Assembly (NCBI GenBank): GCA_002914805.1
Contig: JXTB01000079.1
Span: 104,800 to 168,799, forward strand
Length of the DNA: 64,000 bases
Origin: Parasponia andersonii
Taxonomy: Eukaryota; Streptophyta; Magnoliopsida; Rosales; Cannabaceae
Direction of reading: 5' to 3'
The position numbers and the translations under genes were made by a program. Positions 36,751 through 51,300 of the stretch are shown piece after piece; positions within the stretch are counted from its first letter, which is position 1, and every line of letters starts with the position of its first letter. The notes below the pieces were generated by a model. It was given only the letters and a program-made list of their open reading frames with translations, made no database searches and was not told where the DNA came from.

Positions 36751-39614
36751 CTTAGTAGACGACCATGGATAACTAGGTAGTTGATTGTCAGTAACTAGAT
36801 TTGATACTTTTAATGTCTAACTAAAAGCTGTAAGAAATGTTATTTAAGCATCGCAACATTTGCCTAGCTAGTAACTGGTCTAATACCTACAAGTATATTT
36901 AATAAAAGTTTTTCTTCAAAAATATAAAATTTTCTAATGAAAGGAAAATAAATCATTATAAAAACGTTTACTGAAATAATGAATAATAGAAAAAGAGAAG
37001 AGAAAAAAAAAAAGAAAGAAAGAACAAAAAATATAAAAAGTAGCAAAAAATTGAAATCAATATAAGAAATAAATAGGAACTAAAAATAATAATAAAAATA
37101 AAAACTTGTACTGAAAGCATTTAATAGAAAAAACTCAAAAAAGAAACAATAGAAAAAGCAAAAAAAGATGGGGTTAAAAAGGTAAATATATATATTTATA
37201 TATATTTTAAAAAAGGTTGATCTCACGCATTGGACACCTTCTAACGTACTGTTAGAGCGCCATCAATTAAAAGAGTAAGGAAAAAGTTTTAAAAACCACT
37301 AAAAATTGGTCCAAAAGTAGTACGGGAGCTAATTTCCCCCAAGAATCTAATATAACTAGGAGAAACTAGGTAAATTCAATCTCATGGTCAGCCCATGTCT
37401 TCTTCTTCCTCTGCTCCTATGTCTCCAAATTCTTACATGCCATTAATTTGGGTACTGTAAATCGAAATCACTAGTAGGTGTTTGATCTAAGTCACTAATA
37501 TATTTTCCCAAAATTTTGACTTGGGCCCAATTGAAACCATATAAAATTTGGTGCTGTATTTTTCATCGAGACATATGCTTATGATCGAATTATCGTCAAA
37601 AAAGATAGTGGTCACAATTATGAACAGAGCTGCAACAGACTCATAATCATGTTCTAAAAATTATACTTTCCCCTTAATTTTATCTAAAAATTTCACTTTA
37701 ACCCCCCTGAATCTTTATAAATATCGTTTTTGTCCCATTTTCATCAAAAAAAAAAAAAAGAAATTCAATAAGGCCTCTAACATGACTCACTAATTTTTTT
37801 AAAATTTTTAAACTTTACATATATAGTTTTAAAAGACTAAATTTTACGTAGTTTTCTTTAATCTCACTTTAAATGTTTTTTTTTTAATTTTATATCATTT
37901 TATATTAACTAATATGTTCTAAAATTAGATTAAAAAAATAGAATTTGGCCTCCCTAGAAAAATCTCCTTGCTCTGTCACGACTCACAACAAACTCGAGCT
38001 TCATATATGTTGATCGGTTCAAGAGCAAGACGATAGCGCATTTTTTTATAATATATTTTGTCAATCCTGTTTACAATCACTCATTTGGAATCAACAAATC
38101 AATAGTTGGTGAGATTATAGAGTAAAAAAGAGACTAGCATTCCCGGTATATATTTTACATGGTAATAATTTAAAGATGAAAGAGGAGTACAAAATCTGCT
38201 CTTATAATCACTTAAACGTCTTACATTTAAATTATACTACAAAGCAGAACAAGCCTATGCATCAAACAGTGATACATATCAAAATAAATAAATAAATAAA
38301 TAAATAAAAGAGATTGAATTTGGCGCTCCTCGTGCAAAACATAATCATGATATTTCTACGAAAAAGATTACAATGTCAACATTTTCAAGTGTGACTTTGC
38401 ATCGGCCCATTACAGGGCGCACTTCAGATAAGACAGCCCAAATGTGTTAAGCAGGGATTGGATCCTAAACTAATCATCAGTCACCACCACGAACGAAGAA
38501 AATTGGTGATGCTGACTACGCAGAAAACAACGGCTCCGCTATAACATTTTTCGGGCCGTCGTAATCCAACTTTTCACTCTAAACCACTCACCGAATGCCA
38601 CGTGTCATGTCTTAAAAAAACAAACAAAAAAAAAAATTGTGTATTGTTACATGAAGATTTTTCCCTTGACTTTAACCAAAGGATGTCTGATAAGTAGCTA
38701 ATTCTACACGTGTAAGAATATGGTCCAACCGGACAAGACTTGCTATGTATTTAAGGGCCAAAAAGTCCACATGAACAAGTGTCTATGAGCTACATATTAC
38801 CTGATTATTGAAAGGTGTTTTATACAACTTAATTTGATATCAGTTCCTTCAAAAGTTTATTTGTAGAAGTTCAATACTATACAATATAAAAAGACGGGGT
38901 TGTCAAATATCATTATTCTACAAATAGACTTACCATTTTATAGAATATACATGGTTGCAAAATATTTTTTTGTTTAATGGTTGGATTATATGATCTAACT
39001 GTTATCATAATTCAAGTAGTTAGAAATAAATAATTTAAATAAATATTTATTATTTAATAATTATTTTAGAGTGTGACAAATTTTAATCATTAATTATTAA
39101 TTAAAATATTATTTTAATCACAAATAACGTGATAATTGTTCGATATGGGTTAAAACACAAGAGAGCAACAATACTGTAGCCAACACCTATAACGCGAGAT
39201 ATTAAGTGATAAATGTTTAGACTCTATACAAGAAGCGGATGGTTTCCACTATGTATGCCGATAAATAAGCTATTGATCTCTTGTAAGGAAAAAAAAAAAA
39301 AGGAGAGGAATAACACCATCTCTCTTAGTTTTCCCACACATCCCATCAATCTCTTTTCTCTCTCTTTCTTTCTCTTTTTGACCGAGATCATTATTTTTGC
39401 TCTCTATTACTTCAATCTCATTAACTTTATCATTAATTACTCTCACGATAATCAAGGCCATACTCTTGCGTTTGTCTAGTTATTACTACTAAATAAGACT
39501 GCGCACACACATGCACGTGTATACATATATATGTTGCATCCATATAATTAATATAAATAGGTATATGTATTAGACACGTATACATGTATAATTATACATA
39601 TATATATATATATA
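36751..39614. other. AT-rich intergenic stretch without a recognisable gene
   Basis: No coding homology. Visible items are an AAAT microsatellite (38281-38308), poly-A runs (37747-37759, 38628-38637) and a GC-richer patch near 38,400-38,600. A G-box core (ccacgtgtca) sits near 38,600, too far from any gene to interpret. Confidence 0.5.
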
Positions 39615-39848
39615 GTTGCCAATCCAATAGGTATTTTTTTTTACTTATGAGTAAGTATTTTTTTTTAGCCGTTGGATCACCGTTAGACGGTGATCCAATA
39701 ACTATAATAAAGTGCATTAAAAAATGTGCATCATTAATGCTCTTCTTTCTCTTACTTTTTAAAATAAAAAAATGTCCATACTAAATTTTCATTAGTCAAA
39801 TTGATACATATGCATAGGTAAAAAAAAATACCTATTGAATTGGTGTCC
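39615..39848. mobile_element. MITE in a TA run, copy 1
   Basis: The ends are inverted repeats: GTTGCCAATCCAATAGGTAT at the left and, reverse-complemented, GGACACCAATTCAATAGGTAT at the right. The element (about 234 bp) sits inside a run of TATATA, so TA is the likely target. A second copy with the same interior (ggtgatccaat...ctataat.aagtgcat) lies at 59474-59712. The interior also contains a short palindrome, tcaccgttagacggtga. TA targets point to a Tc1/mariner (Stowaway)-like origin, but the TIR is not the classic Stowaway sequence. Confidence 0.65.
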
Positions 39849-42161
39849 TATATATATATAAATATATATATATAACATTATTATCGTTATTATTATTATG
39901 CAGATTTTAAGAACGCTGAGTTACTCACCATATTATTTTCTCTTGTTCTAAATATTTGCAGGGTGCTGACTATATATATTGTACTAATCTTTAAATTTTG
40001 TACTTTAAATACTCGCAGATCTGTGATTCTGAATTATTTAACAAATTGAGTTGTAATTTATACGACCCTTGTTTGTAATCATTCACGTTAGATTCAACAC
40101 TTTTAGTTTCTTTTATCTTTGACAAAATGGCTAAATCACCTATGTCAAAGATATAACTTTCTAATTATTTATTTTCAGTATTGTTTATTTATATTTCTAA
40201 TTGAATGACTGGAATCACCTGCATTAGAAAAACTAACCATCTTTTTGTTTATTTCTAACCATATGGCGAGTATTACCTGCGTCAAAAATACTAGTTATCT
40301 AACACGTGGTGATGGTGATTGAAACCACACATCTTGTTTACTTGCATATTTAAGTGTTAAAGATGCCAACAATTTTCTAGTACATGAAATTGTATCGTTA
40401 TAATTTTCCACGTCATTTTCTCTATTTTATACTACTATCCTACTTATCTTTAATTAAGTATTTTTATGCTTAATTAATTCCTCTCTAATTAAATCACAAA
40501 AAGCACCAATAAGACAATGATTTTTTCTCTTTCTTTTATTATGAAAAGATGTATATAATTAATTTTAATTGGCTAAAATAATACCTATAGATTAGTTAAA
40601 AAAAAAAAAAACTATTGAATTGGTGCCCAATATGTATATATATATAGGGTGAGTTTTCAATGAGTATTTTTATTTTTACTCAATAGATTGGTAAGTTTGA
40701 CTAATTTAGAAATAAACCTACAACAACGAGTCATTTCAATCAATATATTAATTTCTAATTCTTTTTTATTTTTTATTTTTTGAAAATTTAATTTAAAATT
40801 TAATTTTTTTTTAATTACCTTTAATTTAAAACTATATGTATTGTTGTATTTTCAATATTTCATAAAATTTCCTTTTTACTGTACAAGAGATAAAATCCAA
40901 AGTAGCATAATTTTCATATTAGGAATAAATTATTTTCTTACTTAACAAAAAATGAATAAAGCAACTACGTTGAAAGAACATTTGCTTTAAAAAAATTATG
41001 TGTGAAACAGCTTAAAATTTTTATATTTTTTATTTTTTTCCTAATAAATAAAATAGTTGAGAATGATTTAAAATTATTAAGTATTTTTTACTAGTTTCAT
41101 TTTCGTACAAAAAAAATAAAATAAAAAAATTGAACAACTCATCAAGTTATCCATATTATTTGTTTTAAATAATTTTTTATATTTATATATGTATTACTTT
41201 TTTTTAATAAATATTCTAATATTATTTTAGCTATTAGATTAAAATCCAATTGCCCAAATTAGAGCATCCATCTATAAAGTAAAAACAAAAATTTCTATCG
41301 CAACATCACTTACATATATATATATATATAAAATATCATATATCCTAATATTAGATATTATTTTATTTGGATAACTTCTTGAACATAGCATATTTGTTCC
41401 TGATTAGCCAAAAAACAAGAATAACAAAACTAGAATCAACTTCTCTTTCGCTTTCCAAAAAAAAAAAAAAAGAATCAACTTCTCTTTTTTCTTTTTCTTT
41501 TTTTTTTTTTCTTTTTCGCGACAATGTTAACAGTAAGTGTGAATAAGGGCAACCTGGCAATTATGGGAATGACCAAAGAAATCCTACAAAATGAGATAAA
41601 TGTTTACTTTGAGCCATACTCAAACTTATGCTCCCCGTTTGAAAGAAAAAATAAAAAATAAAAATAATTGACTAGTGAGAATTAGAGATGGGATTAAATT
41701 GATTGAGAAATGCTCAACAAATTCTTTTTTGCATCCTCTGTCTTGATACGTCTATTTCAATATCCAATTTCACATTTCAATAATATCAATGATAATAAAA
41801 TCTAGATATCAAATAATAATAGATTTCAATAATATTAATGGAATCTAGATATCAATAATAATACTGAAAATACAAAAAAATAGTGCATAGTGATCTCAAA
41901 ATTGATTAATTGCTCTATAGAAGCCGTTCTAGCTGTATTCCACCATGGAGTTTGCATCTTTCCACATATTTAGTATTCATCTCCGCCAAGTATTATCTGA
42001 CCAAATCGAATTTTAAGACAAAGATGAGCTCTGACGTGTTGCCAAGTCAACTCAGCAAACCACCACTCTCTAAGCAGGAAGAAGTTGGGTTTTTCTTTAT
42101 TCTTATTTGTAGATTTCTTTTACAAACAAGGAAAGGAAAAAGTCACAGCTCCTTAAAAACC
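39849..42161. other. AT-rich upstream region of the zinc-finger gene, with a partial MITE
   Basis: A partial third member of the MITE family seems to end at about 40,629 (aaactattgaattggtgccc), again next to a TA run. Poly-T and poly-A runs surround 41,455-41,520. The last 200 bases before 42,162 are GC-richer and probably contain the promoter. No open frame looks real. Confidence 0.45.
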
Positions 42162-42162
42162 A

Positions 42163-42176
42163 ATATATATAAATAG
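42163..42176 (+). promoter_or_regulatory. Putative TATA box of the zinc-finger gene
   Basis: The sequence atatatataaatag lies about 210 bases before the ATG at 42382. Plant TATA boxes lie about 30 bases before transcription start, so the leader would be roughly 180 bases. The match is good, but AT richness makes this tentative. Confidence 0.4.
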
Positions 42177-42381
42177 TCCAAAGCCATTGCCCGCAGGTTC
42201 TTGTAGTGGTAACCAATCTGTTTCTTTAGCCATACTGATAAAACTATTTCATACTTTGATGTTGGTTCTCTATCTTAGTCTCTAACCTCCAGTTATTTGC
42301 TTCTTGTACTTCTTCTCTTTTCCCTTGTTATAATTTTTCTTGGTTTTTCTTATTTTGTATAAAACAGAAGAAGATATAGTT

Positions 42382-45300
42382 ATGGAGAGTGAAGTTGAGA
42401 AAAATATCTCATCAACAAAGCTTGAATCTGGGAATTCTGGGTATGTCATATTTATGTATTTCCACCTTTATATGCATATTTAAAGGTTTCTGACTAAGTA
42501 TATGAGTTTGTCTGATTTAATTTTTGGTGGGGTTTTAGATGCTCGCATTATAGAAGGAGATGCAAGATTCGAACGCCCTGTTGTGACGAGATTTTTAATT
42601 GTAGACACTGTCAAAATGAAGCCAAGGTATATATACTCTCTTTTTTCATGATTTTTTTTTTTTTTTCATTAAGTAAAACAGTTTGTGTGTTCAATAGTTT
42701 TTGTTGTGCGGTCTAAAATCCTATGTCAGGTCGCATGAGTAGGAGTTGAGTTCGACCTCATCCGAAAGGGTTGCATACGACCTCCACCGCATAAATTACG
42801 TACGACCTCTCACCACATAAGTTACGTGCGATCTCCTTCGCATAAATTATATGCGACCTCTTCCGAAAGAAAAGGAAACTAGTCTCTGCTTCGTCAAACA
42901 GGTAACCTGCAAGGAAATGGAAATAAAAGTCTCTCGACCAGTTACCTGTTTTAAGTGGTTACCTAATTATGTTATTACTTGAATTATATTACCCGATTGT
43001 ATAGTTACCCATTTTCACAATTAGGAACATTGAGTTACTCTCACCTATATAAAGGGAGCTCAATATTTCAGATGGGGATTCCGATTTTCTGATTTCATAA
43101 TTCGGACTTCTGATTTGAGAGATAGATTTCCAGACGAGACATTGTAACTCTGAGTGTTTGTAATTCTCCAGAAAATAGTGAAAAACAGTGGACGTAAGCT
43201 CATCTTTTTCGGGGCTGAACCACTATAAAATCTTTTGTCTCTTTATTTGCTTTAATTAATAAACCAATTTACACAAGCCACATCTCTTAATTTTTCCTAA
43301 ATTTATTATTGACAAAACCTCTATCAACAATTGGCACTAGAAGGAGGGCTATTCCGGTAAAACAATTTGTCAAATTTCACTTTTTTAATAATGACAAACA
43401 CCAGAAACACTACCAGAGTCATCGGAACTAGCCAAAACCAACCCCAAAGCACTGCTGCTACACAGGTAGACCCCGCTCAGGATCAACCTACTATGACCGC
43501 ATCAGAAAACCTTTCCCAGAGAAAGGACCGCATGGAGGAGATACTGGTGAACCTTCAGCAAGTCACTAAACAGATCAATGATACCCTGCGACGACTTGCT
43601 GAAGGGCAGATGGTGACCCCACCACAGCACGAACATCCCAAAGAACGTCCTGCTCAATTACCTGAGAAAGGAATACAGATCTTAGAGACAAGAAGGTGCG
43701 ACCAGCCAAGAACCCAGCAAGAGCGTCATGAAGATCGCACCTCCAAAAGAAAAGGCAAGGTCGCATACTTACCTCCAAAATCTGGTACGGAGAGTTCAAG
43801 TACTAACCGTGATCGTGAACAACCTTCTCGTAAATCCATTAATAGTCAAGATCGCTTAAGCAGCGAACAAAAAAGACTATCGAGAAGCGTCTTCGAAAGG
43901 ATCAGCAGAGAGTCGAGACAAGATCCTGCAGACCTAAGACAATACTTTGAGCGACGACCTAGCCATGATCAATCCATATCGCATCATAATGACCAAAGCT
44001 GGTCTCGTCACACTATTTTGCTGGATTCCTCTCACAGGTCACAGAAGACTCTGTTTGACCAACCCGCCATGCATCGAGATAATTATCAAAGGCCACCCTT
44101 GCTGCCAGCAAAAGATAATGTTTTCCCTCCGAACGTCGATGTTCATAATTTAAGGATCGCATTAGACGCACTTGCTGGTTGGTATGATGAGCTCGCTGAT
44201 GGGTATCGTCAATCGCCATTCAGCGAAGAAGTTCGAGCTGCAGCCCTTCCCGCTGGATTCAGACTTCCCACCATTAACACTTTTGATGGGAAAACTGATC
44301 TATAGGACCATATGGATCACTTCAGTGACTTGATGGAACTACATTGTGTCAATGATCATGCACGTTGCAGATGTTTGCTGTAACTCTCAGGGGAGCAGCA
44401 AAGAACTGGTTCCGAGGAATCAAATCCGGCTCGATCTCATCCTGGCAACAACTTCAGACGGCATTCTTGAGAGAGTTTCAAGCAGCCAAGAATTTCACTG
44501 TTCCACTTATTAGCTTGTCTACAATCCGGCAAGGTCCAGAGGAAACTCTACGATCTTATCTCAATCGATTCACCTCAGAGTTAGCAAAGGTTAATAACCT
44601 ACCTGAGGGAGGAGTTCTAACTCTCATGATGACCGGGGTGCGACCAGAAACTAAACTCTGGGAGGAATTGCTTGAGCGAGAATGTAGAACTCTAGAAGAC
44701 TTCTACCGAAGGGTTGGTCGTCATCTGAGAGTAGAATCTTCACACGAGAATCTTCAAAAGACGAAGAAAAAAGGAAATAAAGATGCGACTAAAGACGCGG
44801 TCATTACCAATAATAACGGTAATAAGAAAAATAAAATGAATAATGAACAGCCGACGGAGAATCAGCCTAGACCCAAAAAACAGGATATTTCAAGAGCTCC
44901 CATGCGGTTCAACAATCATACCGAGTTAAACGCTCCCATAGATCATATCTATACAGTCACAAACCAAAAGGAGCGATACCGTCAACCGGAACCGATGAAG
45001 CGGGATAGGGCAAAACGCGACCCTAACAAGTTCTACCGGTATCACAATGATATTGAGCATGATACTAATGATTGCTTTGCCCTGAAGGATGAAATTAAAA
45101 GGCTGATTAAAGAGGGGCGATTGCGGCAGTACACCAGGCAGAACGACGAAAGGTGAGAAGAAAACCAACAGCGACCTCCAGAAATTCAGCGCGAAGTCTG
45201 AACTATCTTCGGAGGACCGCATGTTGGTGGAGATTCAAAAAGGGCTCATGACAGGTATGCACGAGAAGCTCGACAATAGCCATTAACTAACGTCATACAT

Positions 45301-48300
45301 CTTGAGCAGCGACCACACAAGCTTCAACAAGTACCAGACATGGACATTACCTTCACAGAACAGGACGCAAGGGAAGTCCATTATCCGCATAATGACGCGT
45401 TGGTCATAAAAATTAACTGTGGAAGCACACAGTTGTGGCGAGTATTGGTTAATAACGGGAGTACTGTAGACATCCTGTACTTCGATGCCTTTAAGAAGAT
45501 GGGGTTGAATGAGAGCGACCTGAATCTTACCGTCACTCTACTCTATGGTTTCACTGGTGACAGCCTGATGCCTATGGGCATGATTGAATTGATGGTCAGC
45601 GTTGGAACCTATCTTAGGGTTTCAACAGTAATGACCCAGTTTTTTGTGGTAGATTGCCCCTCTGCTTTTAATGCTGTGCTAGAAAGACCGACATTGAGGG
45701 AACTTCGAGCCGTCACTTCGATCTACCATCTCACTATGAAGTTCCCGACCCAACATGGGGTAGGCGAGGTGCGAGGAAACCAGTATAATGCGAGGACTTG
45801 TTATAACAACTTGCTGAAACTCGCAACAAAGGATACGACGTCCCACACAATGATGTTCCACCTGCCAGAGGAAGCTTCAGTCAAGGCAGCGAGCAAAACG
45901 TCAGTCGGGGCAGCGGGCAAAGCATCAATCGAGGCAGCGGGCAAAGCGTCAGTCGAGGTAGCAGACAAAGCGTCAGTCGAGTCGTCAGACAAAGCGTCAG
46001 TCGAGTCATCAGACAAAGCGTTAGTCGAGTCATCAGATAAAGCGTCAGTCGAACTGTCAGTAAAAGCGTCAATCAAAACGACCAGCGAAGACTTCGATCC
46101 TCGAGAAATAGACGTAGAGGTCAGAACTGGACCCGTTGAAGATCTAGAGGACTTATCATTCGACATGTCTTCCAAGACTTTAAATATTGGAACAGAGGTT
46201 CAAGGACCTGTGCGAGCTTCATTGGTCGCTTTTCTGAAGTCTAACTTGGATGTCTTCGCATGGCGACATTCAGACATGGTAGGGATTGATTCAAGGATCA
46301 TATCCCACCGTCTTAACATAGATCCGATAAAGAAGCCTGTACGGCAGAAAAGAAGGGCTATGAATCCAGAACGCTACATCACGTTAAAAGAAGAGGTGGA
46401 GAAGCTACTCGAAATTGGGTTTATAAGAGAGTCTTTTTATCCTGACTGGCTTGCAAATCCGGTTTTGGTGAAGAAACCTAATAGAAAGTGGAGAACATGC
46501 TTCGATTTCACCGATCTCAACAAAGCATGCCCGAAGGACAGCTTCCCACTTCCAAGAATCGACCAGCTTGTAGATGCGACATCGGGGCATGAACTTTTAA
46601 GTTTCATGGACGCGTATTCTGGATATAATCAAATCCTGATGTACGAGCTAGAAGAGGAGCATACTTTATTCATCACGGATCGAGGATTATACTGTTATAA
46701 AAAGATGCCCTTCGGACTTATCAACGCAGGAGCAACCTACCAGCGTCTTGTCAATATGATGTTTGCAAAACAAATTGGCAAGACAATGGAGGTATACGTC
46801 GATGACATGCTGGTGAAGTCAGAGAAGGCCGAAGATCACATCAAACACCTTGATGAGATGTTCAAAATCCTCCGGAGATACCAGATGAAGCTGAATCCCC
46901 AGAAATGTGCATCCGGAGTAGGATCTAGAAAATTTCTGGGTTTTATGGTCAATCAGCGAGGAATCGAAGCAAATCCTCAGAAGATACAAGCGTTGATTGA
47001 TATGCAATCTCCTCGTAAACCCAAGGATGTGCAAAGCTTAGCAAGAAGAGTAGCTGTACTGAGTCGGTTTGTATCCAGATCAACCGATAAATGCCAACCT
47101 TTCTTTGAAGTATTGAAAGGATCAAAGAGGTTCGAATGGATGAAAGAATGCGAGTAGGCATTCCAAGAGTTGAAAATGCATTTGGGTTCTCCTCCACTCT
47201 TGTCGAAGCCAAACCCAGGAGAAGAATTAGGCTTATATCTCGTTGTTTCCAAGTATGCGATGAGTATTGCATTAATTCGTGAAGAGAGAAATATTCAGCG
47301 ACCTGTCTATTATGTAAGTAAAAAATTACTCGATGTCGAAATCAGATATCCAGAGATGGAGAAATTGGTGCTAGCGCTCGTCATCGCATCAAGAAAGTTT
47401 TGACCTTACTTCCATGCTTACTCCATCAGGGTTTTCACGAATTTCCCGTTGAAACAGGTCTTGCAGAAACCTGAGGCATCAGGACGGCTGCTTAAGTGGA
47501 CTGTTGAATTGAGTCAATTTAATATCAATTTTCAACCTCGTACTGCCATAAAGGGTCAGGCCCTCGCAGATTTTATTGCAGAATTTACATATGATGTCGA
47601 TCTTCCCACGGGAGTACTCAAAAAACCCCACTTCAGATATATCAAGGTTGTGGAAACTTTATGTTGATGGGTCTTCGAATGAAAATGGAGCAGGTGCGGG
47701 CCTAGTTTTAATCAGTCATGAAGGGCACAACATTTATTGTGCACTTCGCTTCAAATTCCCAGCATCGAACAATGAGGCTGAGTATGAAGCACTGATAGCT
47801 GGGCTAAAGCTCGCACAGGAAATGAAGGTCGAGACAATTGAAGTCTACAGCGACTCCCAGCTGGTCATTTATCAGGTTAAGGGCGATTATCAAGCGAGAT
47901 GAGAGAGAATGATGGCATATTTGCAGAAGGTGCAGCAATTATTCTCAACATTCGCTGCTTATAACATTCAGCTTCTTCCTCGCCTTGAAAATGCCCGGGC
48001 GGATGCACTTGCTAAGCTCGCTTCGACGAAAGATGCAGAGCTATTGAAGGTAGTTCCTGTTGAATTTCTTATATCACCAAGCATCAAGGCGGAACCCCAA
48101 ATAGCTATGCCAGTTGACGAAAAACCATCGTGGATGGATCCCATAATGCAATATATACAAAATGGCGATCTTCCTGAGAACAAAGACGATGCAAAGTGAC
48201 TCCACATGAAGGCAGCCCGCTATATCATCCAGGATGAAAAGCTTTATCGAAGGCGTTTCAGCTCGCCATTATTATTATGTGTCAATGATGAAAAAGCACG

Positions 48301-51300
48301 CTATATTATGAGGGAAATTCACGAAGGAATATGTGGAAATCATTCTGGGTGGCAGGCACTTGTAAACAAGATTCTTCGACAAGGGTATTTTTGGCCGACT
48401 ATGAAGAAGGATACATTGGAATTTGCTAGGAAGTGTGATAAATGTCAACGATTTGTGACTATTCCTAGAAAACCACATGTTTCTTTAACTACAATCACTA
48501 GTCCATGGCCATTTGCTGTTTGGGGAATTAATATTATCGGGATACTGCCATTAGCGTGAGGTGGTTTAAAGTATGCAGTGGTCGTAGTCGATTATTTTAC
48601 AAAATAGACGGAAGCTGAGACCTTGAGCACCATTTCCGCAAAGAAGATGATAGATTTTGTTTACAAATCTATAATCCGCCGTTATGGTATACCGCATACC
48701 ATAATTTCTGATAATAGAAAACAATTCGACTGTGATGAGTTCCGTGATTTCTGCAACAACTTGGGCATCAAGAAGAGTTTCTTCGCTGTTGTTCATCCAT
48801 AAGCCAATGGGCAGGTCGAAGCGATAAACAAAATACTCAAACAGAATATAAAGACAAAGCTAGAGGAGCATAAAGGAGCTTGGCCAGAAGTACTTCCAGA
48901 AGTTTTATGGGCTTATCGCACCACACAACGAACCACTACTGGAGAGAGTCCATTCTCTTTGGCTTATGGATATGAAGTGATGATCCCAGTAGAAATTGGT
49001 GCGGGCTCTCTGCGGCGATCTGTTTATGAGAAAAATCAGAATGATGTATTACTGAGAATTAAACTCGATCTTTTAGAAGAACGACGTGAACAATCTCAGC
49101 TCCGAATTGTATCATATCAACAACGCACTGCTCGACATTATAACTCCAAAGTCAACCGGAGACATTTTGAAGTTGGTGATCTTGTCCTTCGACGAGTTCT
49201 ACCTAATAATAAAGAACATAGTGCTGGTGTATTTGGGCCTTCCTAGGAAGGACCTTATGTTATTGATAACTTCATTCAACCTGGGACATACAACCTAGCT
49301 CGTATCGGTGGACAAAAGATCGAGCATGCTTAGAATGCAGAACAACTTTGTCGTTATTATCTATGAATCTTCATGTTTATCTTCAACGGCCTACTGTATC
49401 TTCGTTATTTCGTCATTCGATGTCATTCGTCAATAATATTTCTTCGGCTATTACTTCNGATATGAAGCGATGATCCCAGTAGAAATTGGTGCGGGCTCTC
49501 TGCGGCGATCTGTTTATGAGAAAAATCAGAATGATGTATTACTGAGAATTAAACTCGATCTTTTAGAAGAACGACGTGAACAATCTCAGCTCCGAATTGT
49601 ATCATATCAACAACGCACTGCTCGACATTATAACTCCAAAGTCAACCGGAGACATTTTGAAGTTGGTGATCTTGTCCTTCGACGAGTTCTACCTAATAAT
49701 AAAGAACATAGTGCTGGTGTATTTGGGCCTTCCTGGGAAGGACCTTATGTTATTGATAACTTCATTCAACCTGGGACATACAACCTAGCTCGTATCGGTG
49801 GACAAAAGATCGAGCATGCTTAGAATGCAGAACAACTTTGTCGTTATTATCTATGAATCTTCATGTTTATCTTCAACGGCCTACTGTATCTTCGTTATTT
49901 CGTCATTCGATGTCATTCGTCAATAATATTTCTTCGGCTATTACTTCAACTTTGTTTGATTCATCTTCATGGCAGTTTTTGGACACCATGAAACTTGGGG
50001 GGGCAGTAGGATCAGAACTTTATCTCCTACTTGTTTCCGTTCAACTTTTTATAGTTTTATGGCAGTTTTCAGACACCATAAAACTCGGAGGGCAGTGGGA
50101 TAAGAATTTCATCTCCTACTTGTTTCCTAAGGGACTATGCAAATGTCCATTTAGAGGAGATGGAGTTTTAGATCGTCGAAGTATCTGAAATTCCTTAAAA
50201 TTTTAGGATTTTCTCCTCACTTCATACCTCAGCATGTCGTATTATGCAATTTCCCTCCTCGAACAAAAAAGTAACTAAGCCAAACATTCATTGTTCGATG
50301 TGATATATTGCTATATTCTATTTTGACATGGAACTTTTGAAACAGTTGAGTTTGCATCACTCATATTGACTGTTTTCTTAAGCGACCTAACATATCCTAA
50401 CACTTAAAACTCGTTTTAAGTTAGTTGGATTGAAATCGCTAAAAGCGTATTGGTCAGTCACTTGGTGATTGACTACTTGGTTAAAATTATTATTGTGTTT
50501 TCATTATTTTGTAGGAACATATGACAGGGAAATAATAATATTTATTAAAAGAAGTCACCCGTATAAGAGCAGATAGGAAGGGGGACGAAGCCCGTGTTAT
50601 TCCAAAAATATTAAAAAAAATACAAGTGTAATGCGGAAGGGCTCGCGCCGCCATCTCCAGCCTTAGTAGTATCCTCCCTCCAACTTTAGACGAGCTCAAC
50701 CACATCCTTGCCAAAGATGAAGAAGTCAAAATCCGGATGCTCGCAGAAAATATTGAAAATGATGGTCGACGAGGCGATATCACTAGCTTTATCTTCGAGC
50801 TCTTTGACTTCAGTCACCTTAAACTCTTCAATAGCTTTGTGAACTGCCTCAGTGGTCGCTTCCCTCATGCGATCCGAATGCTCAGAGATGGTTTTCTCGA
50901 GCTCTTTGACTTTCTCCTCGAGGTTTTCCTTCTCGAGCTTCTCCTTGGCCAGGTTTTCAAGCAACTGCTGCCTCTCCAAGTTGAAGGCCGTTTTCTCCTC
51001 CTCCCGAGCTTTCTCCGAATTCTCGAATGCTTGGGTTATTTCTTCAAATTTTTTGGCCTTTTCCAAGCATTCGAGAATCGGGTCATGCATCAGAACAGCA
51101 GCAGCCGCGGTCTGAAAAATCGAGTCATTAATACCAGGAGAATACATTCGAGGAGAGAATAGAAAAGTAATTACATTGGCCAGCATCCTCATCGCGGAAC
51201 CAAAAGTGACCTTGGCAGATCGTCGCTTTATCCACTCCTAACCTTCCTCGGTTGTGAAGCGATCAATGAAGACTGCGCTCATACCAGCCTTCTCTAGTAA

